Position numbers and translations under genes: made by a program. Shown piece after piece: positions 37,389 to 47,439 of a stretch of DNA of 64,000 bases (position 1 is its first letter; each line of letters starts with the position of its first letter). The DNA is taken from positions 62,001 to 126,000 of the forward strand of contig NZ_JAPDHU010000001.1 in the NCBI RefSeq assembly GCF_031921685.1. The letters are read 5' to 3'. The notes under the pieces were generated by a model. The model was not told the DNA's origin. It made no database searches and saw nothing but the letters and a program-made list of their open reading frames with translations. This DNA is from Terripilifer sp031921685. Its GTDB lineage: Bacteria > Pseudomonadota > Alphaproteobacteria > Rhizobiales > Beijerinckiaceae.

Positions 37389-37853
37389 ATGAACCAGAAT
37401 GAGGCTGCCCCCATGAAGCGCGCCCCTGCGAAGAAGAAAATCGTCGATCCGAAGACGCTCCCGCCGATCCGGATCAAGAAGTGCCTGCCGACCATCGAAG
37501 AGGCCATCCTGGCTGCCCAGGGCCTCACCGACGACCTCGACCATCAGGCCGAAATCGCTGCCGGCTTCATGGACGTTTCCGTCGACGATGTGCGCCCCCT
37601 CGTGGCCAAGGCTGCGGCTGAGGCCGCCTCGAAGGAGACCCGCGTGGTCGCCAGCCGCAATGGCGCCGAGCGTGCCGTGGTCGTCGAACGCGCCCGTACC
37701 CGCACCGTCATCCCGACCGGCACCGCCCGCCCGGCCATCAAGCTTGAGCCGCGCAGCCGCCCCACGGGCGCCGTGGTCGTCGAGCGGACCCGCCCGCGCA
37801 TCCAGCTCGCCCCGCGCGTGCGCACTTTCGATCTGACCCGCCAGCCGGCCTGA
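37389..37853 (+). CDS. small basic protein of unknown function
   Basis: The 154-residue, strongly basic protein begins with a Lys-rich tail (KRAPAKKKI, about 9-17). A mixed helical part (about 30-85) contains EEAILAAQGLTDDLDHQAE. It ends in an Arg/Pro-rich low-complexity stretch with repeated VVVER motifs (near 96-100 and 130-134). I do not recognise the domain; nucleic-acid binding is a guess from charge. An in-frame ATG at 37413 is an alternative start. A terminator follows, so it is transcribed apart from def. Confidence 0.6.
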   Translation: MNQNEAAPMKRAPAKKKIVDPKTLPPIRIKKCLPTIEEAILAAQGLTDDLDHQAEIAAGFMDVSVDDVRPLVAKAAAEAASKETRVVASRNGAERAVVVERARTRTVIPTGTARPAIKLEPRSRPTGAVVVERTRPRIQLAPRVRTFDLTRQPA

Positions 37854-37889
37854 GAATTTCACAGCCGCTGACGCCTTAAAATTGACCTC

Positions 37890-37925
37890 GCCCGCCGGGA
37901 TGCATATCTCAGGCGGGCGTTTTCA
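37890..37925 (+). terminator. terminator before def
   Basis: 8-bp stem CGCCCGCC (37890-37897) and GGCGGGCG (37913-37920) with a 15-base loop, followed by TTTTC. It ends the small basic gene's transcript, and def starts 23 bases later, so the def promoter may lie in or before this hairpin or def may depend on read-through. Confidence 0.7.
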
Positions 37926-37947
37926 TATTCAAATGGTGCCTGTTTCC

Positions 37948-38499
37948 ATGTCGCTGAAGCCCATCATCATTCTGCCCGATACGCGGTTGCGCGCGGTTTC
38001 CGCCCCCGTGACGGCTGTGGACGATGGCGTGCGCACCCTGCTCGACGACATGCTGGAGACCATGTACGACGCGCCCGGCATCGGCCTGGCCGCCATTCAG
38101 ATCGCCGTGCCGAAGCGCGTCATCGTGGTCGACGTGGCCAAACGCGAGGAAGAAGGCGAGGAAAACCCGGAGAAGAAGAACCCGATCTTCCTGATCAATC
38201 CGGAGATCGTGCTCGCCTCCGAAGAGACCTCGATCTACGAGGAAGGCTGCCTGTCGATCCCAGAATTCTATGCCGAGGTGGAACGGCCGGCGCGGGTGCG
38301 GGTGCGTTATCTCGACCGCATGGGCATCGCCCAAGAGCTTGACGCCGACGGCCTGCTCGCCACCTGCCTGCAGCACGAGATCGACCATCTCAACGGCGTG
38401 CTGTTCATCGACCATATCTCGCGGCTGAAGCGCGACCGGGTGGTGAAGAAATTCGCCAAGGATGCCAAGCGCCGCGTCGACGAGACCGGCACCGAATAA
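37948..38499 (+). CDS. def: peptide deformylase
   Basis: The 183-residue metallo-enzyme removes the formyl group from nascent proteins. All three family motifs are present: GIGLAAIQ (44-51), EGCLS (99-103, metal ligand Cys101) and LQHEIDHL (141-148, His143 and His147 as ligands, Glu144 catalytic). An insert rich in Glu and Lys at about 66-78 is longer than in the E. coli enzyme. The ATG at 37948 fits family N-termini. It leads def-fmt-truA. Confidence 0.97.
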   Translation: MSLKPIIILPDTRLRAVSAPVTAVDDGVRTLLDDMLETMYDAPGIGLAAIQIAVPKRVIVVDVAKREEEGEENPEKKNPIFLINPEIVLASEETSIYEEGCLSIPEFYAEVERPARVRVRYLDRMGIAQELDADGLLATCLQHEIDHLNGVLFIDHISRLKRDRVVKKFAKDAKRRVDETGTE

Positions 38500-38536
38500 A
38501 CTCCTATCCGGCTTGCCGGCATTTCAGGTTGAGCGC

Positions 38537-39466
38537 ATGCGTGTCGTCTTCATGGGAACGCCCGATTTCTCGGTGCCGGTTCTCACCGAAATCATCGGCC
38601 AGGGCCATGAAGTCGTCGCCTGCTATACGCGCGCGCCGAAGCCCGCCGGCCGGCGCGGTTTGGAGCTGACACGTTCGCCGGTTCATGAGACGGCCGATCG
38701 CTTCGGCATTCCGGTGCTGACGCCGAAGTCTCTGCGCAGCGAGGCCGAGACACAAGCCTTTGCCGCCTTCGATGCCGATGTCGCCGTCGTCGTCGCTTAC
38801 GGGCTCATCCTGCCGGCGCCGATCTTGGAAACGCCTGTCGAAGGCTGCCTCAACCTGCATGCGTCGCTCCTGCCGCGCTGGCGCGGCGCCGCACCGATCC
38901 AGCGTTCCATCATGGCCGGCGATCACGAGACCGGCGTCATGGTGATGCGCATGGACGAAGGGCTCGACACCGGCCCCGTCGCCATGGCGGAGCGCGTCGC
39001 CATCGGCGAGAACACCACGGCCGGCGAATTGCACGATGCGCTGATGGGCGTCGGCGCCGATCTGATGGTGCGCGCGCTCGCGGCTCTGTCGCGCGGTTCG
39101 TTGCAGTTTCATCCGCAGGCCGACGATGGCGCCGTCTATGCCAATAAGATAGAAAAGGCCGAGTGCCGGATCGATTGGGCGAAACCCACACAGGCCGTTC
39201 ACAATCATATCCGCGGTCTCTCACCCTTCCCCGGCGCTTTCTTCGAAGCCGATTTCGGCAAGGGACCGGAACGGGTGAAAGTGCTGCGCAGCATTTTGGC
39301 GACCGGAAAAGGCGAGGCCGGCACGGTTGTTGGCGATGACCTGACGATCGCTTGCGGCGATGGCGCCGTGCGTCTGATCGAAGTGCAGCGCGCCGGCAAA
39401 TCGCCGATGAGCGCCAAGGACTTTTTGCGCGGCGCGGCTTTGCCATCCGGCACGCGGCTCACCTGA
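38537..39466 (+). CDS. fmt: methionyl-tRNA formyltransferase
   Basis: The 309-residue enzyme formylates initiator Met-tRNA using 10-formyl-THF. The N-domain begins MRVVFMGTPDFSVPVL, has the catalytic Asn/His/Asp region with NLHASLLPRWRGAAPI (about 109-124), and the C-terminal OB-like tRNA-binding domain follows residue 205. It begins 37 bases after def, and its stop overlaps the start of truA by one base (TGATG), indicating translational coupling. Confidence 0.97.
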   Translation: MRVVFMGTPDFSVPVLTEIIGQGHEVVACYTRAPKPAGRRGLELTRSPVHETADRFGIPVLTPKSLRSEAETQAFAAFDADVAVVVAYGLILPAPILETPVEGCLNLHASLLPRWRGAAPIQRSIMAGDHETGVMVMRMDEGLDTGPVAMAERVAIGENTTAGELHDALMGVGADLMVRALAALSRGSLQFHPQADDGAVYANKIEKAECRIDWAKPTQAVHNHIRGLSPFPGAFFEADFGKGPERVKVLRSILATGKGEAGTVVGDDLTIACGDGAVRLIEVQRAGKSPMSAKDFLRGAALPSGTRLT

Positions 39467-40203
39467 TGCCGCGCTACAAGCTCACCATCGAATATGACGG
39501 CACGCCTTTCGCGGGCTGGCAGCGGCAGGCCAATGCGCCTTCGGTGCAGCAGGCGCTGGAAGAAGCGGTCTTCGCCATGAGCAGCGAAACCATCGTCGTG
39601 CATGGCGCCGGGCGGACCGATGCGGGGGTTCATGCCATCGCACAAGTGGCGCATATTGATCTGTCGCGCGAATGGCGGACCGACAAGATCCGCGATGCGA
39701 TGAATGCGCATCTGAAGCCGCAGCCGGTCGCCGTGCTGAAAGCGGAAGCCGTGGATGACACGTTCGAAGCGCGCTTTTCCGCCACGTCCCGGCACTATGT
39801 CTATCGCATCTTGAATCGCCGCGCGCCGCCGACGGTGATGCGCGATGGCGTGTGGCACGTGATGCGGCGCGTGGATGCCGAGGCCATGCACGACGCGGCG
39901 CAGGTACTGATCGGCAAACACGATTTTAGCACGTTCCGCGCCGCCGAATGCCAGGCCAATTCACCGCTGCGCACGCTCGACAAACTCGACGTCGTGCGCA
40001 ACGGCGATATGATCGAAATCTTCGCCTCGGCGCGTTCGTTCCTGCATCACCAGGTGCGCTCGATCACCGGCTCGCTCGAACATGTCGGCTCGGGCAAATG
40101 GACCAAGCAGGATTTGAAGGACGCGCTAGAGGCGAAGGATCGTGCCCGCTGCGGCATGGTTGCGCCGCCGAACGGGCTCTATCTGCTGCGCGTCGATTAT
40201 TGA
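39466..40203 (+). CDS. truA: tRNA pseudouridine(38-40) synthase TruA
   Basis: The 245-residue pseudouridine synthase acts on positions 38-40 of tRNA anticodon stems. The catalytic Asp52 sits in GAGRTDAGVHA, with YDGTPFAGWQRQ at the N-terminus and the C-terminal FLHHQVRSITG motif. It is the last gene of def-fmt-truA and abuts the convergent dapE stop with no gap. Confidence 0.97.
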   Translation: MPRYKLTIEYDGTPFAGWQRQANAPSVQQALEEAVFAMSSETIVVHGAGRTDAGVHAIAQVAHIDLSREWRTDKIRDAMNAHLKPQPVAVLKAEAVDDTFEARFSATSRHYVYRILNRRAPPTVMRDGVWHVMRRVDAEAMHDAAQVLIGKHDFSTFRAAECQANSPLRTLDKLDVVRNGDMIEIFASARSFLHHQVRSITGSLEHVGSGKWTKQDLKDALEAKDRARCGMVAPPNGLYLLRVDY

Positions 40204-41355
40204 TCAGGCGAAATAGCTCGCCAGCACGCGCGCATAGATCGCCTGCAGCTTCTCGACATCGGCGACCGACGTGCGCTCATCGATGGCATGCATGGTCTGG
40301 CCAACGAGGCCGAATTCGACCACCTGCGCATAATTGCAGATGAAACGCGCATCGGACGTGCCGCCGGTGGTCGACAGGACCGGCCGCCGGCCGGTCTCTT
40401 CCTCGATCGCCTTCGACACCGCTTCGACGAACGGTCCAGGCTGGGTGACGAAAGCCAGCGCATTCGTCGGCTTGAAATCGAGCGTGACGCGCGCGCCTTG
40501 CGCCGCGCCTTCGACACGGCGGCGGACTTCGGCGGCCAGGGTGTCGGGCTGCCAGAGATCGTTGAAGCGGATGTTGAAGGCGGCGCGCGCTTCATCGGGG
40601 ATTACATTGACCGCCGGATTGCCGGTGTCGATCGAAGTGATTTCCAAATTGGAGGCATCGAAATGCGGCGTGCCCTTGTCGAGCGGCTCGGCCCGCAGTG
40701 CCGCGCCGATGCGCAGAATGTGATGCACGGGATTGTCGGCCAGATGCGGATAGCCGACATGGCCCTGGCGTCCATGCACCACCAAAGTACCGGAGAGCGA
40801 CCCGCGCCGGCCGATCTTGATCATGTCACCCAACGCATCGGGATTGGTTGGCTCGCCCAGGATACAGTGGTCGAACCGCTCGCCGCGCTCATGCGCCCAT
40901 TGCAGCAGTTTTACCGTGCCGTTGACGGCGGGGCCTTCCTCGTCGCCGGTGATGAGAAAGGCGATCGATCCCTTCGGCACGCCGTGGGTTGCGATATGAT
41001 TGAGCGTTGCGGCGATCGAGGCGGCGATGCCACCCTTCATGTCGACCGCGCCCCTGCCCCAGATCATGCCGTCGGCCACTTCGGCGGAGAACGGATCAAA
41101 GCGCCACTTGGCGGCATCGCCCGTCGGCACCACATCGGTGTGCCCGGCAAACACCAAGGACGGCGTGCCGCTGCCGATGCGGGCATAGAGATTGTCGGTG
41201 TCGGGATAGCCCGGCTCACTGAAGACGACGCGATGCGTTTCGAAGCCCGCCCCCTTCAAAGCGCGTTCGATGAGGCCCAACGCGCCCGCGTCCTCCGGCG
41301 TCACCGACGGACAGCGGATCAGATCGCGCAATAAAGTGACGGCGGAAACGGTCAT
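40204..41355 (-). CDS. dapE: succinyl-diaminopimelate desuccinylase
   Basis: The 383-residue M20 metallopeptidase-fold enzyme removes succinate from N-succinyl-LL-diaminopimelate in the lysine/peptidoglycan pathway. Di-zinc site landmarks are FAGHTDVVPTGD (near 68-79), WGRGAVDMKGG (near 94-104) and ITGDEEGPAVNGT (near 129-141, catalytic Glu). It ends the same-strand block dapD-DUF805-DUF805-dapE, and its start overlaps the preceding stop (ATGA at 41352-41355). Confidence 0.96.
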   Translation of the reverse strand: MTVSAVTLLRDLIRCPSVTPEDAGALGLIERALKGAGFETHRVVFSEPGYPDTDNLYARIGSGTPSLVFAGHTDVVPTGDAAKWRFDPFSAEVADGMIWGRGAVDMKGGIAASIAATLNHIATHGVPKGSIAFLITGDEEGPAVNGTVKLLQWAHERGERFDHCILGEPTNPDALGDMIKIGRRGSLSGTLVVHGRQGHVGYPHLADNPVHHILRIGAALRAEPLDKGTPHFDASNLEITSIDTGNPAVNVIPDEARAAFNIRFNDLWQPDTLAAEVRRRVEGAAQGARVTLDFKPTNALAFVTQPGPFVEAVSKAIEEETGRRPVLSTTGGTSDARFICNYAQVVEFGLVGQTMHAIDERTSVADVEKLQAIYARVLASYFA

Positions 41356-41816
41356 GAACTGGTCACCAAGGGATCAGGGCCGAAGCGGTTCGGCCCGCGC
41401 GTGCCACGCCGCAAACCAAGTTCGATCACGAGCGCGAAGAGGAGAATGATCAGCGGGATCATGAGAACCCATCCGAGCGGCGTGAAACCGCTGTCGGTTT
41501 CGATAGGCGACACCACATTGACGCATTCAGCGACGATGTCGAGCACAATGAAGACGAAGGCGGCGGTGCCGGGGTGGTCGCGATCATAAAGCCGCTTCAG
41601 CATGATCGCATAGGTTGGATAGGCGAACACTACGGTGACGACGAGTTCGAGCACGCGATAATACAACGGCGCTGGATCGGTGGCCGGATCCCAGCGGAAA
41701 AACCCGGCGGGCACCAGGATCAACAGGGTGGCGGCCAACACCGCCAGCGAAGCAAGCCAAAACGGCAGTCGAGGCAGGCGACCTTCAAGAGTGAAGAAGA
41801 TCGCCTTCCAGTTCAC
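41352..41816 (-). CDS. DUF805 membrane protein
   Basis: The 154-residue protein has four predicted transmembrane spans and the DUF805 opening WKAIFFTLEGRLPRLPFW, plus the conserved KRLYDRDHPG loop (about 66-75). DUF805 proteins are small inner-membrane proteins of unknown role. The GTG at 41816 overlaps the stop of the previous gene by four bases, and its own stop overlaps the dapE start, so it is tightly coupled within the lysine genes. Confidence 0.82.
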   Translation of the reverse strand: MNWKAIFFTLEGRLPRLPFWLASLAVLAATLLILVPAGFFRWDPATDPAPLYYRVLELVVTVVFAYPTYAIMLKRLYDRDHPGTAAFVFIVLDIVAECVNVVSPIETDSGFTPLGWVLMIPLIILLFALVIELGLRRGTRGPNRFGPDPLVTSS

Positions 41817-42291
41817 GGCGCCTCGCTCGCTCGAACACCGAGCAGATAGACCTGCCAAAGAATAACGCCAAGCGCCAACAGATCGATGACGACCAGCAGC
41901 GCGTAGGGAAACACTTCGGCGACGCGCGGCTGCAGCCAATGCGCCGCGAGAGCCAGGAAGATCGCCAGCGGCGCCGCGCCCGCCAACCCCGGCAGCACGC
42001 CGCCATCGCGCAGGCGCTTCGCCGACAGATTGACGTAGCACACCGCGATCAGCAGCACCGCAAAGGCATACACCATGAGATAGGTGTAGCTGACCAAGGT
42101 CATCGTATCGAGGAGCTTGCGCTCATCGAGCGTGCGATGGGCATAGGGCGACAGAGCCAGCCAGCCCAAAGCCAGAACGATGACGATGCTGACGAGCAGG
42201 ATCGTGCCGAGCCACCACACCTGCCGGCCGATCCGCCCCTCGTCGGTGCGAAACAGGAATCTGAATCCTTGCGCCGACAGAACGGAAGCCA

Positions 42292-42292
<1 letters not shown>
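41813..42292 (-). CDS. DUF805-like membrane protein
   Basis: This 159-residue membrane protein is related to the one downstream. It opens with a GRIGRQVWWLG motif (near 19-29) and has the AKRLRDGG loop (near 92-99) that corresponds to KRLYDRD in its neighbour, with four hydrophobic spans. It is probably a tandem duplicate that has diverged. Its ATG shares one base with the dapD stop (TGATG). The role is unknown; its place between dapD and dapE suggests co-expression with cell-wall precursor synthesis. Confidence 0.78.
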
Positions 42293-43149
<857 letters not shown>

Positions 43150-43208
43150 GACGGCTCCCGGTACGATAAGAGATTTGGCCGGAGGTTTCGACGCTCCCCC
43201 CAGCGATG

Positions 43209-43946
43209 TCAAGACCGGTCCGGCAGGCCCGTGGACAGCGCCGGCGCCCCGACGATATCGGTCAGGAAGCCGCTGAGATCATGGGTGAGAAAATCCACAT
43301 GGACCGGCCGCTCCCGCTCGACCTCCCAGCCGTCGCGGAAATCGTGCGCGCCGGGCTTGGGCACCACCAGAACCGTCGTCATCTGCCGCTCCTTGGGCAC
43401 GACGAGATTGCGGGCGATGTCCTCGAACATGGCGGTGCGCTCCGGCGCGATGCCGTGGCGGTCGAAAAAGCGGTCATAGGCGCGTGGATCGGGCTTGGGC
43501 ACCAGATCGGCGGCGACGATGTCGAAGACGTCGTCGAAATAGTCGCCAATGCCGAGCCGCTCGCAGGTGCGCAGCGCATGGTCGCGCGAGCCATTGGTGA
43601 AAATGAGCTTGCGGCCAGGCAGCGCCGCAATGCCGGCGGCGAGCGCCACGTCGGGCTCGACCGAAGTCCGGTCGATATCATGGACGAAGCGCAGGAACTC
43701 GGCCGGGTCGATGCCGTACTCGTCGATCAGCCCGCGCAAGGTGGTGCCGTGCTGGCGGTAATAGAATTTCTGTAACGCGCGCGTCGACATGCCATCGAGG
43801 CCGAGCATGTCGGCCATAAAGGCCGTCATGCGATCGTCGATGCGCGGCCACAGATCGCAGTGCGGCGGATAGAGCGTGTTGTCGAGGTCGAACACCCATG
43901 TATCGACATGGGTGAAACGCTCGGACAGGCCTTCCGCCGCCGCCAT
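43209..43946 (-). CDS. HAD-family pyrimidine 5'-nucleotidase-like protein
   Basis: The 245-residue HAD phosphatase has motif I FDLDNTLYP (about 19-27), motif II IFTNGS (near 115) and motif III with Lys in VPKPDPRAY (near 151) followed by MFEDIARN. The NTLYP signature is shared with yeast Sdt1-like pyrimidine nucleotidases. It most likely dephosphorylates a small phosphate ester in the cytosol. Its ATG overlaps the argB stop by one base, and this argB-HAD-dapD order is common in rhizobia. Confidence 0.87.
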   Translation of the reverse strand: MAAAEGLSERFTHVDTWVFDLDNTLYPPHCDLWPRIDDRMTAFMADMLGLDGMSTRALQKFYYRQHGTTLRGLIDEYGIDPAEFLRFVHDIDRTSVEPDVALAAGIAALPGRKLIFTNGSRDHALRTCERLGIGDYFDDVFDIVAADLVPKPDPRAYDRFFDRHGIAPERTAMFEDIARNLVVPKERQMTTVLVVPKPGAHDFRDGWEVERERPVHVDFLTHDLSGFLTDIVGAPALSTGLPDRS

Positions 43947-44836
43947 CAGCGCTTGATCAGCGTGCCGGCGCCGTGATCGGTCAACAGTTCGACCAGCACC
44001 GCATGCGGCGTCTTGCCGTCGAGAATGACGACGCCTTCGACGCCCATTTCAATGGCGTAAATGCAGGTTTCCACCTTGGGGATCATGCCGCCGGTGATCG
44101 TACCGTCAGCAATGAGATCGTGGATCTGCGCCACCGTCAGCTCCTTGATGAGCTGCTTGTTCTTGTCGAGCACACCGGGCACGTCGGTCAGGAACAGAAG
44201 ACGCTTGGCCTTCAACGCACCGGCGATGGCACCAGCGAAGGTGTCGGCGTTGACGTTATAGGTCTCGCCATCCGCCCCCTGCGCCACGGGTGCCAGCACG
44301 GGAATCAATTCGCGTCCCAGCACCTGGTCGAGAACGGTGGTGTCGACCTTCTTCGGTTCGCCGACGAACCCGAGATCGACGATCTTCTCGATATTGGAAT
44401 CGGGATCGACCACCGTGCGCGTCATTTTCTCGGCGAGGACCATATTGCCGTCCTTGCCGCACAGGCCAATGGCGCGACCGCCCTCGCTGTTGATGAAGCC
44501 GACGATCTGCTTGTTGATCGAGCCGGCGAGCACCATTTCGACGATCTCGACGGTGGCCTTGTCGGTGATGCGCAAGCCGGCGGCGAACTCCGACTTGATG
44601 CCCAGCTTCGACAGCATGGCGCCGATCTGCGGGCCGCCGCCGTGCACGACCACGGGGTTCACACCCGACTGCTCGAGCAACACCATGTCGCGGGCGAATT
44701 CGCGCGCCACCTTCTCGTCGCCCATGGCATGGCCGCCGTATTTCACAACGACGATCGCCTCGTCATAGCGCAGCATGTGCGGCAGCGCCTGCATCAGGAT
44801 TTCGGCTTGTTCTTGCGGGCTGGCTTTATCGGTCAT
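43946..44836 (-). CDS. argB: acetylglutamate kinase
   Basis: The 296-residue amino-acid-kinase-fold enzyme phosphorylates N-acetylglutamate, the second step of arginine synthesis. Motifs are VVKYGGHAMG (near 27-36), VVHGGGPQI (near 62-70) and LTDVPGVLD (near 217-225). The N-terminal helix (1-25) is the part that interlaces hexamers in arginine-inhibited enzymes, so feedback control is likely. It is separated from the upstream engB gene by a partial copy of the dispersed hairpin repeat. Confidence 0.96.
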   Translation of the reverse strand: MTDKASPQEQAEILMQALPHMLRYDEAIVVVKYGGHAMGDEKVAREFARDMVLLEQSGVNPVVVHGGGPQIGAMLSKLGIKSEFAAGLRITDKATVEIVEMVLAGSINKQIVGFINSEGGRAIGLCGKDGNMVLAEKMTRTVVDPDSNIEKIVDLGFVGEPKKVDTTVLDQVLGRELIPVLAPVAQGADGETYNVNADTFAGAIAGALKAKRLLFLTDVPGVLDKNKQLIKELTVAQIHDLIADGTITGGMIPKVETCIYAIEMGVEGVVILDGKTPHAVLVELLTDHGAGTLIKR

Positions 44837-44870
44837 CGATGGTCGTTCCGGCTCTGTCTTAAGCGGAGTT

Positions 44871-44910
44871 CTAGAGCAAATTACGCTTCAATAGAAACGC
44901 AATTTTGCTC
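44871..44910 (-). repeat. dispersed hairpin repeat, partial copy C
   Basis: Only hairpin 1 of the repeat is present, inverted relative to the other two copies and therefore sense to engB. Read on the minus strand the 12-base arms AAATTGCGTTTC and GAAGCGTAATTT pair fully if two G-U wobbles are allowed; on the plus strand the same positions would be A-C mismatches. It begins at the engB stop (TGAGCAAAAT) and ends 35 bases before the argB start. Confidence 0.75.
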
Positions 44911-45574
44911 ACGCGCCGCGTTCGGCGAGCAGGCGGGCAATGCCGGCGCGCAGATCGGGAATTCCATCGCCGGTTTGCGACGAGGTGAAGACAACCTCCG
45001 GATGGGCGGCGGGATGGCGCGCAAGGGCCTGGCGCGTCGCCTCGATCCGGCTTTCGATCTCGGACTTCTTCACTTCGTCGCGCTTGGTCAGCACGATCTG
45101 GTAGGAAACCGCCGACGTGTCGAGCAGTTTCAGCATCGCGTCGTCGGTGTCTTTCAACCCATGGCGGCCGTCGACCAGGACGAAGACACGGATCAGGGGG
45201 GCGCGACCCCGCAGATAGCCGTGCATCAGTTTGGTCCAGCCGTCGATCTTTTGCTTCGACACCGCGGCATAGCCATATCCGGGCATATCGACGAGGCGCA
45301 GGGTCTCGGAACCCGGCTCGCCGCCCAAAGCGAAGAAATTGAGCTGCTGCGTGCGACCGGGCGTGTTCGACGTGCGCGCCAGGGTCTTGCGGTTGGTCAA
45401 TGCGTTGAGCAGCGAGGACTTGCCGACGTTGGAACGGCCAGCGAAAGCGATCTCCGGTGCCCCCATCGGCGGCAGATCGTCGATCGCCGCCGACGCGAAG
45501 AAGAAGTCGCACGGGCCAGCAAACAGCTTGCGGCCCTTTTCTACGAATTCCTCGTCGCGTTCACTCTCGGTCAT
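44909..45574 (-). CDS. engB: ribosome-biogenesis GTP-binding protein EngB/YsxC
   Basis: The 221-residue GTPase of the TrmE-Era-like class is needed for large-subunit assembly. G1 is GRSNVGKSSLLNAL (about 46-59), G3 is DMPGYGYA (near 94-101), and G4 is the TKRDE segment (near 158-162). The N-terminal extension of about 40 residues is usual in alphaproteobacteria. It lies 26 bases after yidC in the rpmH-rnpA-yidC-engB order. The stop codon touches the partial repeat. Confidence 0.95.
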   Translation of the reverse strand: MTESERDEEFVEKGRKLFAGPCDFFFASAAIDDLPPMGAPEIAFAGRSNVGKSSLLNALTNRKTLARTSNTPGRTQQLNFFALGGEPGSETLRLVDMPGYGYAAVSKQKIDGWTKLMHGYLRGRAPLIRVFVLVDGRHGLKDTDDAMLKLLDTSAVSYQIVLTKRDEVKKSEIESRIEATRQALARHPAAHPEVVFTSSQTGDGIPDLRAGIARLLAERGA

Positions 45575-45600
45575 TGCTTCTCTGACGTCGCGGCAGCGCG

Positions 45601-47439
45601 TCAGCTCGCCTTCTTACCAAAGATGCCGAGCAGGTTATCCCAAAGCTCGATCTTCACGCCCTGCTTCTTCATGATGAAATACTGCTGGGCAACGGACAGC
45701 GCGTTGTTCCAGGTCCAGTAGATCACCAGACCGGCCGGGAACGAACCGAGCATGAAGGTGAAGATCACCGGCATCCAGGCGAACATCTGCTTCTGGATCG
45801 GATCGGTCGGTTCCGGATTCATCTTCATCTGGACGAACATGCTGACGCCCATGATGAGCGGCCAGATGCCGATCCACAGGAAGTGGCCGATGCCGGGAAG
45901 CTGCGTCGGGTCGAAGGGAATCAAGCCGAACAGATTGAACAGATTGGTCGGATCGGGCGCCGACAGGTCCTTGATCCAGCCGAAGAACGGCGCGTGCCGC
46001 ATTTCGATGGTGATGAAGATGACCTTATAGAGCGCGAAGAACACCGGGATCTGGATGATGACCGGCAAACAGCCGGCGACCGGATTGATCTTCTCGCGCT
46101 TGTAAAGCTCCATCAGCTCCTGCTGCTGCTTCTGCTTGTCGTTGGCGAAGCGCTCCTGCAGCTCCTTCATCTGCGGCTGTACCGCCTTCATCTTCGCCAT
46201 CGACTCGTAGGAGCGGTTGGCGAGCGGGAAGAACAGCAGCTTGATGAGAACCGTGGTGATGAGAATGGCGACGCCGAAGTTGCCGACGTAGCGGTAGATG
46301 AAGTCGATCAGCCAGAACAGCGGCTTGGTGATAAAATAGAACCAGCCCCAGTCGATCATCAGATCGAAGTTCTTGATGCCGAGGCTCGCCTGATAGCCGT
46401 CGATGACCTGGGTTTCCTTGGCGCCGGCGAAGAAGCGATGATCGGCTTCGGCGCTGGCGCCGGGTGCGACGACCTTTTCGGCGCCCAGATAATCGGACTG
46501 ATAGATCTTGGTGGTGGTGCCGGTCGAGGAGAAACGGCCTTCGATGGCCAGGTTCTGATCGGGAATGACAGCGGCCGCCCAATATTTGTCGGTCATGCCG
46601 AGCCAGCCGCCGGTGCCCTTCAAGAGCTTGGTGGCCTTCGGTTCCTTCTCAATCGAATCGTAGGTGTATTCCTGAACGCGGGAATCGCCGACGACGCCGA
46701 CAAAGCCCTCGTGCAGCACCGCATAGCCATCGGTCTTGGGCTTACCGACGCGGGTCAGCAGGCCATAGGGATAGACCGTCACCGGCGCGGCCGATTTGTT
46801 CTCCACCGAATCCTTGATGGTGAACATGAAATTGTCGTCGACGCTGAGCACGCGGCGGAACACCAGGCCTTGGCCGTTGTCATAGGTCAGCGTCAGAGGC
46901 TTGGAGGACGTCAGCACATCGCTGTCGGCGGTCCACAGAGTGTCGGGCTTGGGCAGCGCGACATTGCTGTTGGCAGCCGCGACGAAGCCGGTCTCGGCAT
47001 AATAGGGATGAGCGGAACCCGACGGCGAGAGCAGTTCGATGGTCGGGCTCTTCGGGTCCGTCGTCTCGTGATACTTCTTCAGATGGATGTCATCGATGCG
47101 CGCACCGCGCAGCGCGATCGAGCCCGACAGGCTCGGCGTGTCGATCTTGACGCGCGGCGAAGCAGCGAGCGCGGCATTGCGATCAAGCGTGACGGCGACA
47201 GCGGGAGCCTGCGGCGCATTCGGCGCGGTGCTGGCGCCCGGCACGGGCGCTGCGCCCTGCTGTTGCTGCGGCGCGGGCTGAGCGCTCGGCGGCTGCGCGG
47301 CGCCGCTGTTGTTCTGCACCTGCGTATTGGTCTGGCGCGTCGCGTCCAGCTGTGGCTTGGCGTAGAAATAGTTCCAGCCGAGGATAACCACGAGCGACAG
47401 GGCCATGGCCAACAGGAGGTTTTTCTGGTCTTCGCGCAT
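45601..47439 (-). CDS. yidC: membrane protein insertase YidC
   Basis: The 612-residue inner-membrane insertase has an N-terminal helix (about 8-24), a Pro/Gln/Ala-rich linker (about 40-80), the large periplasmic beta-sandwich domain (about 85-365) and the conserved five-helix core (about 375-605). The core includes RSYESMAKMKAVQPQMKELQERF and NPVAGCLPVIIQIPVFFALY. The conserved Arg of the hydrophilic groove lies in the NRSYESMA segment. It inserts proteins with or without SecYEG. In many genomes yidD lies between rnpA and yidC; it is absent here. Confidence 0.97.
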   Translation of the reverse strand: MREDQKNLLLAMALSLVVILGWNYFYAKPQLDATRQTNTQVQNNSGAAQPPSAQPAPQQQQGAAPVPGASTAPNAPQAPAVAVTLDRNAALAASPRVKIDTPSLSGSIALRGARIDDIHLKKYHETTDPKSPTIELLSPSGSAHPYYAETGFVAAANSNVALPKPDTLWTADSDVLTSSKPLTLTYDNGQGLVFRRVLSVDDNFMFTIKDSVENKSAAPVTVYPYGLLTRVGKPKTDGYAVLHEGFVGVVGDSRVQEYTYDSIEKEPKATKLLKGTGGWLGMTDKYWAAAVIPDQNLAIEGRFSSTGTTTKIYQSDYLGAEKVVAPGASAEADHRFFAGAKETQVIDGYQASLGIKNFDLMIDWGWFYFITKPLFWLIDFIYRYVGNFGVAILITTVLIKLLFFPLANRSYESMAKMKAVQPQMKELQERFANDKQKQQQELMELYKREKINPVAGCLPVIIQIPVFFALYKVIFITIEMRHAPFFGWIKDLSAPDPTNLFNLFGLIPFDPTQLPGIGHFLWIGIWPLIMGVSMFVQMKMNPEPTDPIQKQMFAWMPVIFTFMLGSFPAGLVIYWTWNNALSVAQQYFIMKKQGVKIELWDNLLGIFGKKAS

